Shown here piece after piece: positions 28,289 through 40,500 of a DNA stretch of 64,000 bases; position 1 is the first letter of the stretch, and every line of letters begins with the position of its first letter. The position numbers and the translations under genes were made by a program. The notes under the pieces are model-generated. The model did not search any database. It was not told where the DNA came from and worked only from the letters and a program-made list of their open reading frames with translations. The DNA is from Monarcha castaneiventris obscurior (Eukaryota; Chordata; Aves; Passeriformes; Monarchidae), in the NCBI GenBank assembly GCA_026261815.1, contig JAMPIT010000566.1:23461001-23525000 (forward strand). Direction: 5' to 3'.

Positions 28289-28366
28289 CAGCAGCAGCAG
28301 CAGCAGCAGCAGCGGCGGCAGCAGCAGCAGCAGCAGCAGCAGCGGCGGCAGCAGCAGCAGCGGCAG
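28289..28366 (+). repeat. Interrupted CAG/CGG triplet repeat in the presumed GAS6 5' UTR
   Basis: The unit pattern is (CAG)8 (CGG)2 (CAG)8 (CGG)2 (CAG)4 CGG CAG, 78 bp in all, ending 88 bp before the GAS6 ATG. The CGG interruptions are regular. In the three plus-strand frames it reads Gln, Ser or Ala. The Ser frame is the GAS6 frame. Confidence 0.93.
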
Positions 28367-28454
28367 CGCGCTCCCCGCCCGCCCCGCGCCGCTCCCGCCC
28401 CGCGCCCGCCGCGCCGCCAGCGCCCGGCCCGGCCCCAGCCAGCGCCGCATCGCG

Positions 28455-28524
28455 ATGCCGCACCCCGCGGCGCCCCTCGGGGCCGCCCTGCTGCTCGTCC
28501 TGCTGGCGGCGGACTCCTCGCAGA
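28455..28524 (+). CDS. GAS6: GAS6 exon 1, signal peptide
   Basis: The start codon is followed by a proline/alanine-rich head and a leucine-rich core (ALLLVLLAA), typical of a secretory signal peptide, then DSSQ. The exon ends in phase 1 with the donor GTAAGT at 28525. The single base left over joins CC from exon 2 to make a threonine codon. The Kozak context is moderate (G at -3, C at +4). Confidence 0.92.
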
Positions 28525-31500
28525 GTAAGTACCGCGGGGGTCCGTCCCTCCCGCACACGCCGCCGAGCATCCCCCGCCGCCCTGGGTGTGTGTGTGCGAG
28601 TGCGGGGTGTGCGAGTGCGGGGTGTGCTGCGGAGGGGATGCGCAGCTTCGCGGCTGCGGTGAGGGCGGCGGGGGCAGGGGGGATGCGGGTGAGGGGCCGC
28701 GCCGAGGCCGCGGCGACCCACGGGCGGCGGCCCGGGCAGGGAGGGCGCTCGGTGTCCCCGGAGGGACGCTCTGGTGTGCGGGGCGGGGGTCCGGGGATCC
28801 GGGGCGGCCAGGCGGGCTCGGCTGTTCACCGCTGCCTGTCCTTCCCCATGCTCCTCTCCTCCTCCTCGTCCTGCTCGCCCCGGCGCTCGGCTGCCCAGCC
28901 GTGCTGCTGCGCGCCCCGGAGGCTGCCCAGTTCCTGCGGCAGAGGCAGCGGCGAGCCTACCAGATCTTCGAGGAGACCAAGCAAGGGCACCTGGAGAGGG
29001 AGTGCGTGGAGGAGCACTGCAGCAAGGAGGAGGCCCGGGAGGTGTTTGAGAATAACCCCGAGACGGTAAGGGCACACAGCCGCCGCGGAGGTCTGGGGGG
29101 GCTGCCCGGCTCCGCGCTCCCGCCCACCCTCTGTCCGCGGCTGGATGCCAGCTGCCGGCACGGCTGGGAAAGGCATCGGGAGGAGGAGGAGGAGGACCCA
29201 GGGCCATTAGGTGAATGACTGGAAGACACTAGTGCTCAGCCTGCACAAGGGCAGTGTCAGGGCTGTCCAGCCAGGAGCGCCTCGGTGAGCGTGGTCTGGG
29301 TGAGCAGTCCAGCCTGGCACTGGCTGGCAGGACTGTCTCTGGAGACTAGAAAGGTCCTGCTCACCCATGGTCTAAGTCCATGAAGCAAGACCAGTGCAAC
29401 ATAATGATACAGCTTCTCTGTATGGATACCTTACCATCTCTTTCCTTCAGTTTCCCATCCCAGCTGTATTTAAAATCCCCTTAATTTTGCAGCATATGTC
29501 AGAACAAGGGCTTCTCAGAAGAATGTCCTAACCACTCTTAAATCCGTGGGGCCAATTCAGCTTGGTCAGCATCTTAAAATCAGTAGATTCTGAACCTGTC
29601 ACTGCAACAGCAGGAGAGTATGTCTGGGAATGTGGTCCTGCTGCACTTGTAAGACTAGCTGTGGATTCACACAGTTACAGACTGCACACCACACATGGAG
29701 CTGTCTTTTCCAGTCTTACCAAGGTTGAATTCCACTTCAGTCTTCTCACTTCAAGCAGCATGCAGATACTTCACTAAGCTTGCTTACTCTTCCAGTCACT
29801 TTACACCTCCTCTCAACACTGTTTTGGGTAGGCTGTTCTCATTGCAAAGAGTATCTGGCATTGATTTAGCGGTGGGAAGTGGATTTTCTTGGTGTTCAGA
29901 CTGAAGCTCAGTTCTGCACAGCATGTTCCTGTTAATGGTATGATGCTCTAGGGAGAAGATAGGACAGAGAGAGAGAGAGGGAGAGAGAGAGAGCGAGCAC
30001 GTGTGTGTGTGTACACAGAGACAAACCACGGGCAAGGGAGGGACTCAGCTGAGGAGATGTTTTATGCTTCAGTAAGGCAAGTCCTGACACGTGTGCTTCA
30101 TTAGCAGCCTCAGCACTGGATATATGGTGCAGTAGCTTGTTGTCACAAGGCAGTAGTAAGTACAGCAAAAGCATCGTGATAGATTTTTGACAGTCTTCAT
30201 TTTTGAGATTAATGTGGAGCACTTGCCCAGGCAGTGTTTAATGTTACACCTTTTATGTGTATGTGTAGTCACATCTGCATGTAGAAGTGTTTGCTTCTCT
30301 TCTGCAAAAACTGAGCTACTTCTGAATGTGGATAACTGTAATGGGGTGAGAGTGTCTGGTACAACTACTTCCATATTCATGTTGAGCAATATAACTTTAA
30401 ATTTAATATAAATATTCACCACATAGCAGTGAATGCAGGGAAAACCATGATGAGTGTGATTTTGTAGCCTTCTGGAACAAAGGAGATCTAAGGTCACTAC
30501 TTTTACTAACTGGCTGCTGGCCAAGATAGTAGCCAAAGGCAATGCACTGATAGATCAGTTTAAGGGTGGGATTGTGTACAAATACGTCAGGAGTTTTTAA
30601 CAGTATTTGGTACTGATTTCGTAAATTGGAAAGAATACACAATTCTCCTACTGAAATGACAATAGTGAAATCATTTTGGTTAAAATCTTTTGACATATAA
30701 TATAAATTCTTTAAGATACAGTCATACTTTAATTGTGTTTTATAGGACAACGCCGACTTTCTGTCATTGCAAATTGTTTTGATTTTTTTGCAATTCCTTC
30801 GTTATTGCTGCTAGGTTTCACTCCATTTTGAAAACCTGAAGAAAGGCTAGATGGGCTTCTATTGTCTGTGCCCCCTAACATGTCCTTCTACACAAGGACA
30901 CTTAGATCTTCAGTGACATAAGGTCCTATGTTTTCTGAGACACAAACCTCCCAAGAGCTGCGAAGTTGCTTGTTAAGTGCAGTATGTCCTACTCCTTGCG
31001 TTACTTTGCTTCAATTTGATTGAGAAGCAAATGTGCTGCCATATATCTGGGGGATTTATGGCCCTTCCTGTCCCTTTTGCAATCAGTATGTGACATGAAA
31101 GCAGCAGCTGCTGTTCAGTAAGAGTTTTCTAATGCGTGGTGGCAGAGGTTATGTACGTGGGCTGTTACTACTCTACACTGGAAGCCTTCACTGTTTTGTA
31201 AGGCACAGGTGACTACTTCTCCAGCAGTATCTGTGGATTTCATGGACAGAGTATTAATTCACAGCAGAAATGTATTTTAAACAGTAGGGAGTTACTGTGC
31301 TGATGCTGTGTTGTACATCCAGTCCTAGTGACTGACAGAAGAAGGAAGCTAGCTGAGACCTGACTCAGGAAAGGCAAAAACTGTTGCAAACAACACCAAG
31401 CTTTTTGAAGAATTGCAGTAATTGCAGTCATGCTTCAGCATATTGCCAGGCTGCAGCTGATCCATGCTGGTAAAGTGAGCTTTTATTGACCGGGGAAATG

Positions 31501-34500
31501 TACAGATTGCTGTTGACAGAAGATGATTCCCTGTAGTTTAGGAAGGCTGAAATTTCTGCATGTGCCTGCTGAACCTGGTCACAGGGATTAACTACTTAGG
31601 TTGTGGCAGAAAGAAACAGCTACAGCACTTTCTGCCCTGTGCTGAGCTCTGTGAGGCTATGCAGGCAAGCAGTGGGGAACACATCAGTGCAGTCTGTCCT
31701 GTTGCATCTCTCAGGTTTTATGCTTTAAAGCACCAGATTAGTGTCTGTGTAAGCATTTGTCTGTTTACTGTCCCACAGGAGCAATGGTTTTGCAGCCATG
31801 ACAACTGAAAGTTAGTTTGAGACTAGTTAATCAATCTTGATGCTTCTCAGTTCAGCCTCAAGGAAGGCTTGTGATGTGAGAAGTGTTGTCCCTCTTCCCT
31901 TTTCCCCTCCATTAGATGCTAATGAAATGTATGAGTCTTCCTTACCAACCTTGCCATTCTTAACTATCCTGTGGTTGTGTGAGGAGAATTTCGAGGCCTA
32001 ATTTCAAGACGTCCTAAAGATGTGATATGAAATTGCATTAACTGATTCAATTAAACAGCTGCAGTAGTTGAGGTAAGGTGAAGGAAGGCTGTAACATAGC
32101 TCATGTGACGCTTCCCAGGTGAAACCATATCTCGATACAGCCAATTGTAACATCTAGCCAAGAATAACATTTTACAGAAAGGTACCTATTTCCTGGACAG
32201 ACCAGTAAATGAAATGAAGTGTCACGTACCTCTACCAGAGCACCATTTTTCTGTGCCTTCCATTGTTTCAGTGATCAGCTTTCAAAGGAGCATCTGCAGG
32301 CAGTCAGCAGAAGATGGACATTCTCTGAAACCTGAATGCAGGTTTTGCCACATGTGTGATTACTTACATCAACTGCTAAGAATAGTGTATCAGGCGGGGC
32401 CCAGCAGCCATTCATGTGCAGGCCAGGGCAGCTTTTGTCTTTTATGTTACGGAAAATAGAAATATCAGCTCACTCAGACTAGAGGAAGGAAGATCAATTG
32501 AAACATTTTTAGATTTTTTTTTTTTTTTAAGAGGCAGAACAAAACTCAGTCTTTGCCACTTGTATGACTATACATGGTAAAAACAAGTAGCCTGGAGTAA
32601 TGAGTCTTGCAGCCTACCTTTTTCATGAAGCTCATTATAACATCCTTAAACGTTACTGCAGAATTCTGGGATGGTTCCTGTTTTGTAATTTCATTTATGC
32701 TAAAGGTGCCAAACAGAAAAATTAAAAGATAATATGGTGGGGGAAAAAAATGAAGGATGGAAAACATCTTGATGGGAGGTATGCAGACTGTTTCTAAATG
32801 TGATCTATTCAAAATATATGCTAGGTGTGATAGATGGGACAAAGTTGCAAAATACCTTGGATACAGAGATAAGAATGTTATCTTATTTAAGATGTTGATA
32901 AAGCCTTACAAAAGCAGTACTGCAGAAATAATTGAACTTGGTATGCAGTCAAGGTATTACAGCTTGTTAAGTGACTGATAAACTACTCTGGAATTTGGTT
33001 GACCCGTTCTAAAAATCTGGTCATCCAAGCATGTAAAACAGAGAGCAGAAGGGACTGTAGCTCCTGGTGTTCTCAGAAACATTGTATTTCACTGAAGAAA
33101 AAAGTGTCCTTGTGCAAGGAGTTTCTCTATTTTGAAAGGCTCAGCACAGGGAAGATGTTTGAATGCAGCCTCTTGTCCTTTGGTACCATAGTCCTTGCAC
33201 ATCTTGCTTGCTGTTGTTACTGCTGAAGAATTGCTGGTCTTCCTGCAGCTCACCATAGAAATTGCCATGCTGAATGCATTGAGAAGTGTTAGGCACACCA
33301 GAAACGCTGATGTAGGTCAGCCTGGCCACCTGTGTTTACTGTTTGTGGATTTGGCCCTCAGTAGAGCACTGTGGAAAGCCAGCTGGTTTCCATGTGCATG
33401 CAGAATGGACATCTGATTCATAGGCAGACACGTGAAAATTCTGGTTTTTGAGGGACTTGCATCCAAAATGCTATTAAAACCTACAGCTTGTCAGATACAC
33501 AAAACACTGGCAGAGAATCACAGTGCAACTTGGGACTGAAGAGGAATCTAGTCCACTATCCCACTCATTGTAAGGGCAGCAGTGACACCACACCAATTTT
33601 TTGGGGGTTTTTAGCAATCCTGTCTTGATTTTACTGATCCTAACAAAACATCCAGCAATGTCAGCATTCTTTCTGCTAGGCTGGGTTTATTGAGAAGCTG
33701 AAATGCCGATGAAGCAATGTATAGGGTGTGATAAGGGTCAGTTTGGTTGGTTTTCAGAGTGTTGATGGCTCACTTGGTTTTATTTTTTATGTGTTCCGTA
33801 ATACGACGTGGTCATGATAACGCCAATGAGCTGCATGCATGGACTAGGGTCTTCCAAATTTCATTCTGATCTTTTAGGAGGGCTGCTTGTCAGGCAATAG
33901 TTAGATGTTATTTCTAAGAATAACAAGATGGATACACACTTGTAAATATTAATCAGGAAAGTATGAAGGCATGTAGAGGGAGGAGAGGAGTTACTGGGAG
34001 AGCAAAGCAGTGTAAAATTTCTTTAAGTAATTTAGTGAATGTTGTGTAGTCTAGACATGAAAAATACTGATATCTTTAGATACAGATGTCATCATCCCTA
34101 TATAGAATATTCCTTTCTAGATCCAGGCAAGAATCTAGTTTTATTTGCTGTGACAGTTCTTCTCAATATACTGATTTGTTTTGACATTTTGGCAGAGCCT
34201 GGAGAAAGGGCTAGATTTATAGCTGGTATAAATTTCTTTGTCTCTTCTTGTTGGTGCAGAGAGAAAGAGTTATTGGAAAACTCTGTGCTGATGTTTTAAA
34301 CTGCTTGGACTCAGTACATGGAAGAATGGATTCCCAGGCACAATGGTACTTGCTTAATGTATTTTGAGAAAGAAAATATGGGGACATTTAGACTTTTGTC
34401 CAGGAATGGGTTGAAGGAGAGAAGAAGGAAGTAAAAATTTGAGTACCCATGTACATGCCACAGTGGCATCTCAGCCTGCTGGGATGACATCTGGGTGTCC

Positions 34501-37500
34501 ACCAAGTGTTCTCCCTTCCCTTTCTTTCCTTCTCCCTGTAGTTTCTTATAAAAGACAAGGGAGCTTTGTACCCAAATCCAGTGGGTGTAACTGGTGTGGA
34601 AGGCAAAAAGATTGGGACCGTGGACCAGGATGCTCCCATCTACTTTGCAGTACGGACACAGCATTTGTTGGCAGTGGTGGTGTTCAGTAGCAGGAGGGTG
34701 ACAAAAGTACTCCTGCCTGCCTTAGGAGGCAGGTTATACATTTTTTGGCTAAATGCTGCGTTATCAAAAGTTATTGAGAAGGGTGAGCAAAGTTTGCTGT
34801 TGGCGGAAATAGACACAAATCCATCAGCTCTGCTGTACTCATGCCTACCTGATCTTTATCAGTTTCCACTCACGGGAGAGTAGCCCATAAATTCAGAATA
34901 GACCTGGAAATACTGACACACCACATCACAAAAGCAGTACATGCTAAATGTCCTGTGCAGTAGAAGGGAAGGAGCAAGAGACGACAAAAGGGAGTAGTAT
35001 TATGCTGAGGGGCTGTTTGAAGATAAGGTGGAAAAAGATGCTAAGAATGGCAAATTGAAGCAGAGGCAGTTTATGCTGGTTTGGTGAAGATGGATGATAA
35101 TGGAAAAAGTAGATAAAGTTAGGGCAAGTCAGTTTTCTGGAGAAATGCAATAGGTTTTAATAAATACGTGAGAGGGGAAAGAAGACAATTAAAAATTAAG
35201 AAAACAGTTTTGTGGCCATGACCTCATTTCATTTTCTTTTTTAAATTAAAAAAAAAATAGGAGCAGCCTACTGGGAATTAATGCCATTTTTTAGTGCAGC
35301 TGCTTGAGAATCCGGTGAGAGAAACATTGAATCTGTATAAACTGGCAGCTGTAATTCATGTCTATTCCATACTCTGAGTGAGCTTAATGAATTACAAGTG
35401 GTCACTTTCCAGTAAGTACAAAGAACAAGGATGGAACCACCACCACAGATTTAGAAGAAACTGAGAAGGAGCATAGCAACAAAGTTTACTTCTCCCCTCA
35501 CATTCTTTTCAAGCTTTGGTTTCACGTTGGGGAGTTCAGCTGATCTAGTAGATGTAAGCAACTCCCTTGCCTGTTCTTTTCACCCTTCTTGCACAGAAAT
35601 TTGGGTGACTGTATGGACCAATTAAAGTAACTTAACCTAAAGAAAAGTAGTCTGCAGAGAAAAATGGTAATTTTGCAGCTGGATCAGTTCCCCAGTCCAG
35701 TGGGGACTGACACAGTGGAAAGGACAGCCTGAGGTTAGGATGGGAAAGCCAGGTGCTGGAAGAGAAACAGAAATGGTTGTCACAGCTCAGCCTATCAAAG
35801 CAATGAATGAACAACCAAGCCTTGGAGAATCTGATTGAAGCTTTTCAGCAGGTCTCCCTTCTGTATCCTTGCTTTCATTACATTTTTGTTATGGCTGCTG
35901 TTCTATAGGGCTCTCTACACATGGATGTCTGTGGGGAAATTTACTTATTGATGGGTTTGTGTTTTCCCTGTTCCTTTGAGCATCAGCAGTGGGGCCCAGA
36001 AGAGTGAAGTTGGAAAGTAAGGAGGATACCCAGGGAGGGGAACAATTGTTGGTATTGTCTTCACTCTGCACTCCTGCCAGGACAGAAGGGTACATAAATG
36101 AAGAGATAAAAGGACAACGGGTCATGCTTGCACTGCACAGAATCAGATGTACCTGGAAAGCTACCATATTTGGCTGATTCCTGGAGCAGAGAGTACTAGT
36201 TTGATTCCAGAAAATACTTAGGACATGAAGAGAAAAGCAAAAGTTACTTATTAAAATAACGAACAGGGAAGTATGAGATCAGATTCTGTCACCAGGGCCT
36301 GCTGTCATCTAAGATGTCACTTCCCTATTCCTTGCTTGCCTGTGCCCTCTGAGTCCAAATCCTTAAATATCTTAATGTGATTGAATACTGTTTGTATGAG
36401 TTGCAAGCTCTGCAGAAAAGCAAAATTCAAAGAAACAGTATGATTACATTACAAGGAGGGGAAAAACTTCAGTGGATAAATGTCACAGAACCTATGAGAG
36501 ATCATAGATATTTAAATCATGTTCAATGGGATATTTGACCTGTTCTGTTTTAAATATGGCTAAAATAATTACAAAGTAATGACATAGTGATGGTGCTGGA
36601 GAGACAGCCTTTTACTTATGGTAGGTGTTTTGTCAGATACTGTTTTCCTTAATTTGACTAAACTATCTGAGCGAGTGTTAGTTTACCCACGTACAAATGT
36701 TACGTACAAATGGGTTAGTGTACCCACACGTACAAATACTGTAACTATTGCAACAAGTAAGGATTCAAACGAGCAACACTGAGTGAACATTTGTCATCAG
36801 ATTGAGATCTCACACATTATTACAGCTGGAGTGAAAGTAGCCTCTTCAGAAAGTTCTGAAGCAGTAGAGGAAACTTCAAGGCATTTGTAATCGGATTCCT
36901 GTCAGAACAACTTAAAAGCATGTGCAACCAATTGGGATCACTCTACAAATTATTTTTGTTGAAGTATTTGGTACCAGTTATATCCATTTCACACTGTTTA
37001 GCATCTAATCAAACCCTGCCTCAGGCTGCCTATAGAAATCATGTCTCTGTGCCCTCTGCATCTTCATAAAATATAAAATATCCGTGACATACATGAACTT
37101 TTTTTTTTCTTCTTTTCTTTCCTTTCAGTACTTCTTTTTCTCCCCTGTAATTATGCATTCCAATAATTGGTGGGTTTTTCCTCATTGCAGAGAAACAGTT
37201 TTTGCTGAAGTGGCACCTCAGTAAGCTATTGGAAAACAGTCTTTCTGTCCAGAACAGAGCAAAGGAAGTTATGACAATAGATGGGTTTTATTTCAGACTT
37301 GAGGATTCTGCAGAGGTACCTAGTCCCTATGGAAGGGCTCATGCTGGAGAATATGGTGCTGAATGCTTCTATTTTGGAAAGTTCAACAGCTAGGTAGAAG
37401 GGGCAGTCCCAGTCTTTGTGCACTCGAATAGCTGGACAGTGTGAAGTGGATACTTGACAAATGGACACAAAATCTAAAAGCTACCCTAAGCAGCTGTAAC

Positions 37501-40500
37501 TTGGGTGGTAGGAGATGAGACTTGGAGGCTGCTTTTGGATTGTAATGTGACCTACTTGCTTCTCTAATGTCTCACTTGCCAAGTTGTGGAGAGAAGTTCT
37601 CTTTGCTCTTCATATAGAGAATACAGATTGCCATAAAGCAAAATAGGAAGCAAACTAACCTGGCTGAGTGATGGGTTCCTCATGATGAGAAGGAAAGCTT
37701 GTGCAGGCAACATGGCATTCATTTGAGCATAAATTCTGTACCTAGATATATAAAATTCTGAATTGCTGAACTGCTTAATGCCGTTATATGGGAGGAAGGG
37801 CCCAATCTTGCAGTGTGAGATTTGCTATGCATCTAAAGACTAGGGCTGAGTTTTAAAAAAAGGAGGAGAGTTCTCGAGCATTAGTGAGATTTGCATTCCC
37901 AGGTTATAACAGTTGAAAACTGGCAAACACTAAGTTATAGCCAATTATGGTTGGTAGCAGTCATTTCTTCAAGGATAATGCAAGCCCATAGTGTGGAAAC
38001 ATGAAGAATGTTTATAAATGAGGTCTGGCCATGCCCAAGACAAACATTCAGTCCTGAAGGAAAGAGGAAAAGGGAGAGTCATTATATGGAAACGAGGAAA
38101 GGGCATAATGTGGGAGTTGTTGCTACTCTCTTAGATGTAACTAGGTAACTAAGAAAAGTGCTTTTTAGAACTCACAGTTGGCTAACACAAATCGGTGGAA
38201 TGCTCCAGTGTTAGTGGTGCTGCAGTCACAGAATCACAGGGTGGTTGAAGTTGGCAGGCAACTCTGGAGGAGGCCTTTTGGTCCTCCCTCCTTGTCCAAG
38301 CAGGGCCACCAAGAGCCAGATGTCCAGGAACAAGAGCAATCTTCCTATAAACTACGCTTTGTATCTGTGACCTCTAGAGCTCAAACATGATTTTCTTTAG
38401 ATTCTGTGCTGATCAGTCTTACCTGACCTGGTACTCAAGCAAAATAAACAGAAGCAGTAAGCAGGCCCTTTTGTCTGAGGTCTCCAGTGTTCCCAATTAC
38501 TTTAAAGTAAAGCAACAGTGAGAACATTTTCCTGGTGTCGACAGGGTCATTGTTATGTTTTCAGAAGGGCTATTTTTATACAGTGACTCATGTTAACGCC
38601 TCTTCTGATTTGGTGTTTTTCCATCTTCTCTAAAAATGCAACAGGACTAATGCATACCCCATAAAATTGCTCTGACTTCTGGATTTTACCACTATGGACT
38701 TTGGCCATTGAGTTGAAAATAGATGGTGACCCCAGTCACAGTGTAGATTTCCTTTGGTAGGGAGGCTGACATGGGTATTTCTGCCCCTTCCACTCCACAG
38801 CTGTGAACTCTTACCTTCATGTTGCTGTTCTCCTCAGTTGTTTCAATGCGGGTTGTTGCACGGGTGGCCCCAGAGAACACATGGAAGGAAAAAGCCAAAT
38901 ATAAAAATGAACAACCTGGAGTTTTGGGGGGATTGTTTTCTTGGGTTAGTTTTTTTGAGGACACTTTTTAAATTATGCTCTCTTACATATCCAGACTGAG
39001 TGTTGTAGTGGCTGTTTTATCAGGGTAATAGTAAGCTCCAGTTGCAGGTGGGAGAGGAACACTTTGGCCTCACGAACAGGGTTCTTACCCCATGTTTGGT
39101 GTCACTCTACCTTGAAATAAAAACATGCAGTCTTAGATTTCGCAATACTGTTGTGGAAGCAAATAATGAATGCATCGGAAGACTTGCTTCTAGCATGTAC
39201 ATGTGTTCCTGTGAAAGGAGTGGGGCTGTAGAGTTTAAATCTTTTCTGTTAAAGCACAGCTCTGGCTTCTGGGCAGCAAGGGGAAGGTCTCTGGCACTGA
39301 GCTGAAATAAGCAAGCCAGGACCTGCCTGGAGAGACTGGCCTCATGCTGTGTTTTCCACCTCACTGAAAGGGTGGAGATTTGGAGATGTTAGGCACTTCC
39401 CAGTCTCTCCTATTTCTTCGTCTTCACCTGAGATCTCTGCTGAGCTGTACTTTGGGTGGAACATGACATGTAACTCACGGGTGAGTTACAACTCTGGTGT
39501 GTAGCTTGTACTGCATGTTTGAGCTGTAGTGGCAGCAGATAAAAGATGTAGTTTACAAAAGGACTGTTCATGTTACTGGGACACCACAGCCAGGCCCTTG
39601 ACTATTGTAGCTTCTGGCATCCCAGCCATACTGGTTGGTACATGGAAACCAGTCAGACAGAAAGTTTGGTGGGTCACAAACAAGAGAGGTGGAAATACAT
39701 TACAGTTTTCTTGGTAGGAACAGTCACAGAGGTTGTTGGGATTGTTGAAGCTGCATTTGTGATGTTTGGTCTGCTGTGGAGGCTGGAGCTTCTGCAGCCT
39801 TTGTCTTCCTTTTGCCAGCGCTGGGATGTTACTGCTGGACAGATGGGTTGGAGAGCTTGGTGAGGTCAGTGTCTGTGCAGCAGCCTGTCTGGAGGATGTT
39901 TATGTCCAACATGTATTTGTTTATAGCTTTTTATTTTAAAAGCCCATTGCTCCTGCTATTATTTTCAGCAGTAATTAGGAAGCAGATCTAAAGGGGAATG
40001 GCTGACCACATTTAAACGTTGACCTTTTTTATCAGAATCCAAGCTGAAAATTTAACACTTACATAATTCTGTGGTGATTTTTGCCACCCTAGTGGTAACA
40101 GTTAAATAACTTCCTGTGTTTTGATCCTGTGAACAGTGTGTGACTTTCTGGATGGTGAGAAGTTTATTGAGCCTGAAATTGAAGGTGGCTTGTTCAGAAA
40201 TCAGCAAAATAGTAACAGAGAATCTTTGCCAACTCCTTCTTAGCAAGCCTCAAAGCATTTCTCTTGGTATTTTTGTAGGATCCTGAAAATACAGTTGTAC
40301 ATTTCTGGTAGAAAGAAGATGAGTTGCACACTTTTAACAGGGACCTGACCTTGTATAGGATTTTCATTTTCCCTGACATTGGAGGGTCATTAACATCACA
40401 GAAGACTGGAAGGACTTTGAGGAGTTGAGTGCTCACATGAGAAATAATGTGTATCTGTACCAGGTTAGGCACAGCTTGAATTTTTAACCAAGAAAACTTC

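Larger units (their letters stand above)
28010..29190 (+). promoter_or_regulatory. GAS6: CpG island and presumed GAS6 promoter
   Basis: The sequence changes sharply near 28,010 from AT-rich, CpG-poor DNA to very GC- and CpG-rich DNA, and returns to background after exon 2. GC-box-like CCCGCCC and GGGCGGG strings occur near 28,065-28,080 and 28,225. There is no convincing TATA box, which suits a CpG-island promoter with dispersed start sites. The transcription start cannot be fixed from sequence. Confidence 0.8.

Noticed and set aside
28029..29207. Minus-strand open frame of 392 codons antisense to GAS6 exons 1 and 2
   Set aside because: It lies wholly in the CpG island, is made of low-complexity Ala/Pro/Arg/Gly runs and includes the triplet repeat. 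High GC removes stop codons, so this is a composition effect.
33513..33570. Possible CR1 tip (AGAATCACAG, then TTGGGACTGAAGAGGAATC)
   Set aside because: Only about 55 bp with weak resemblance to CR1. Too little to list as an element.
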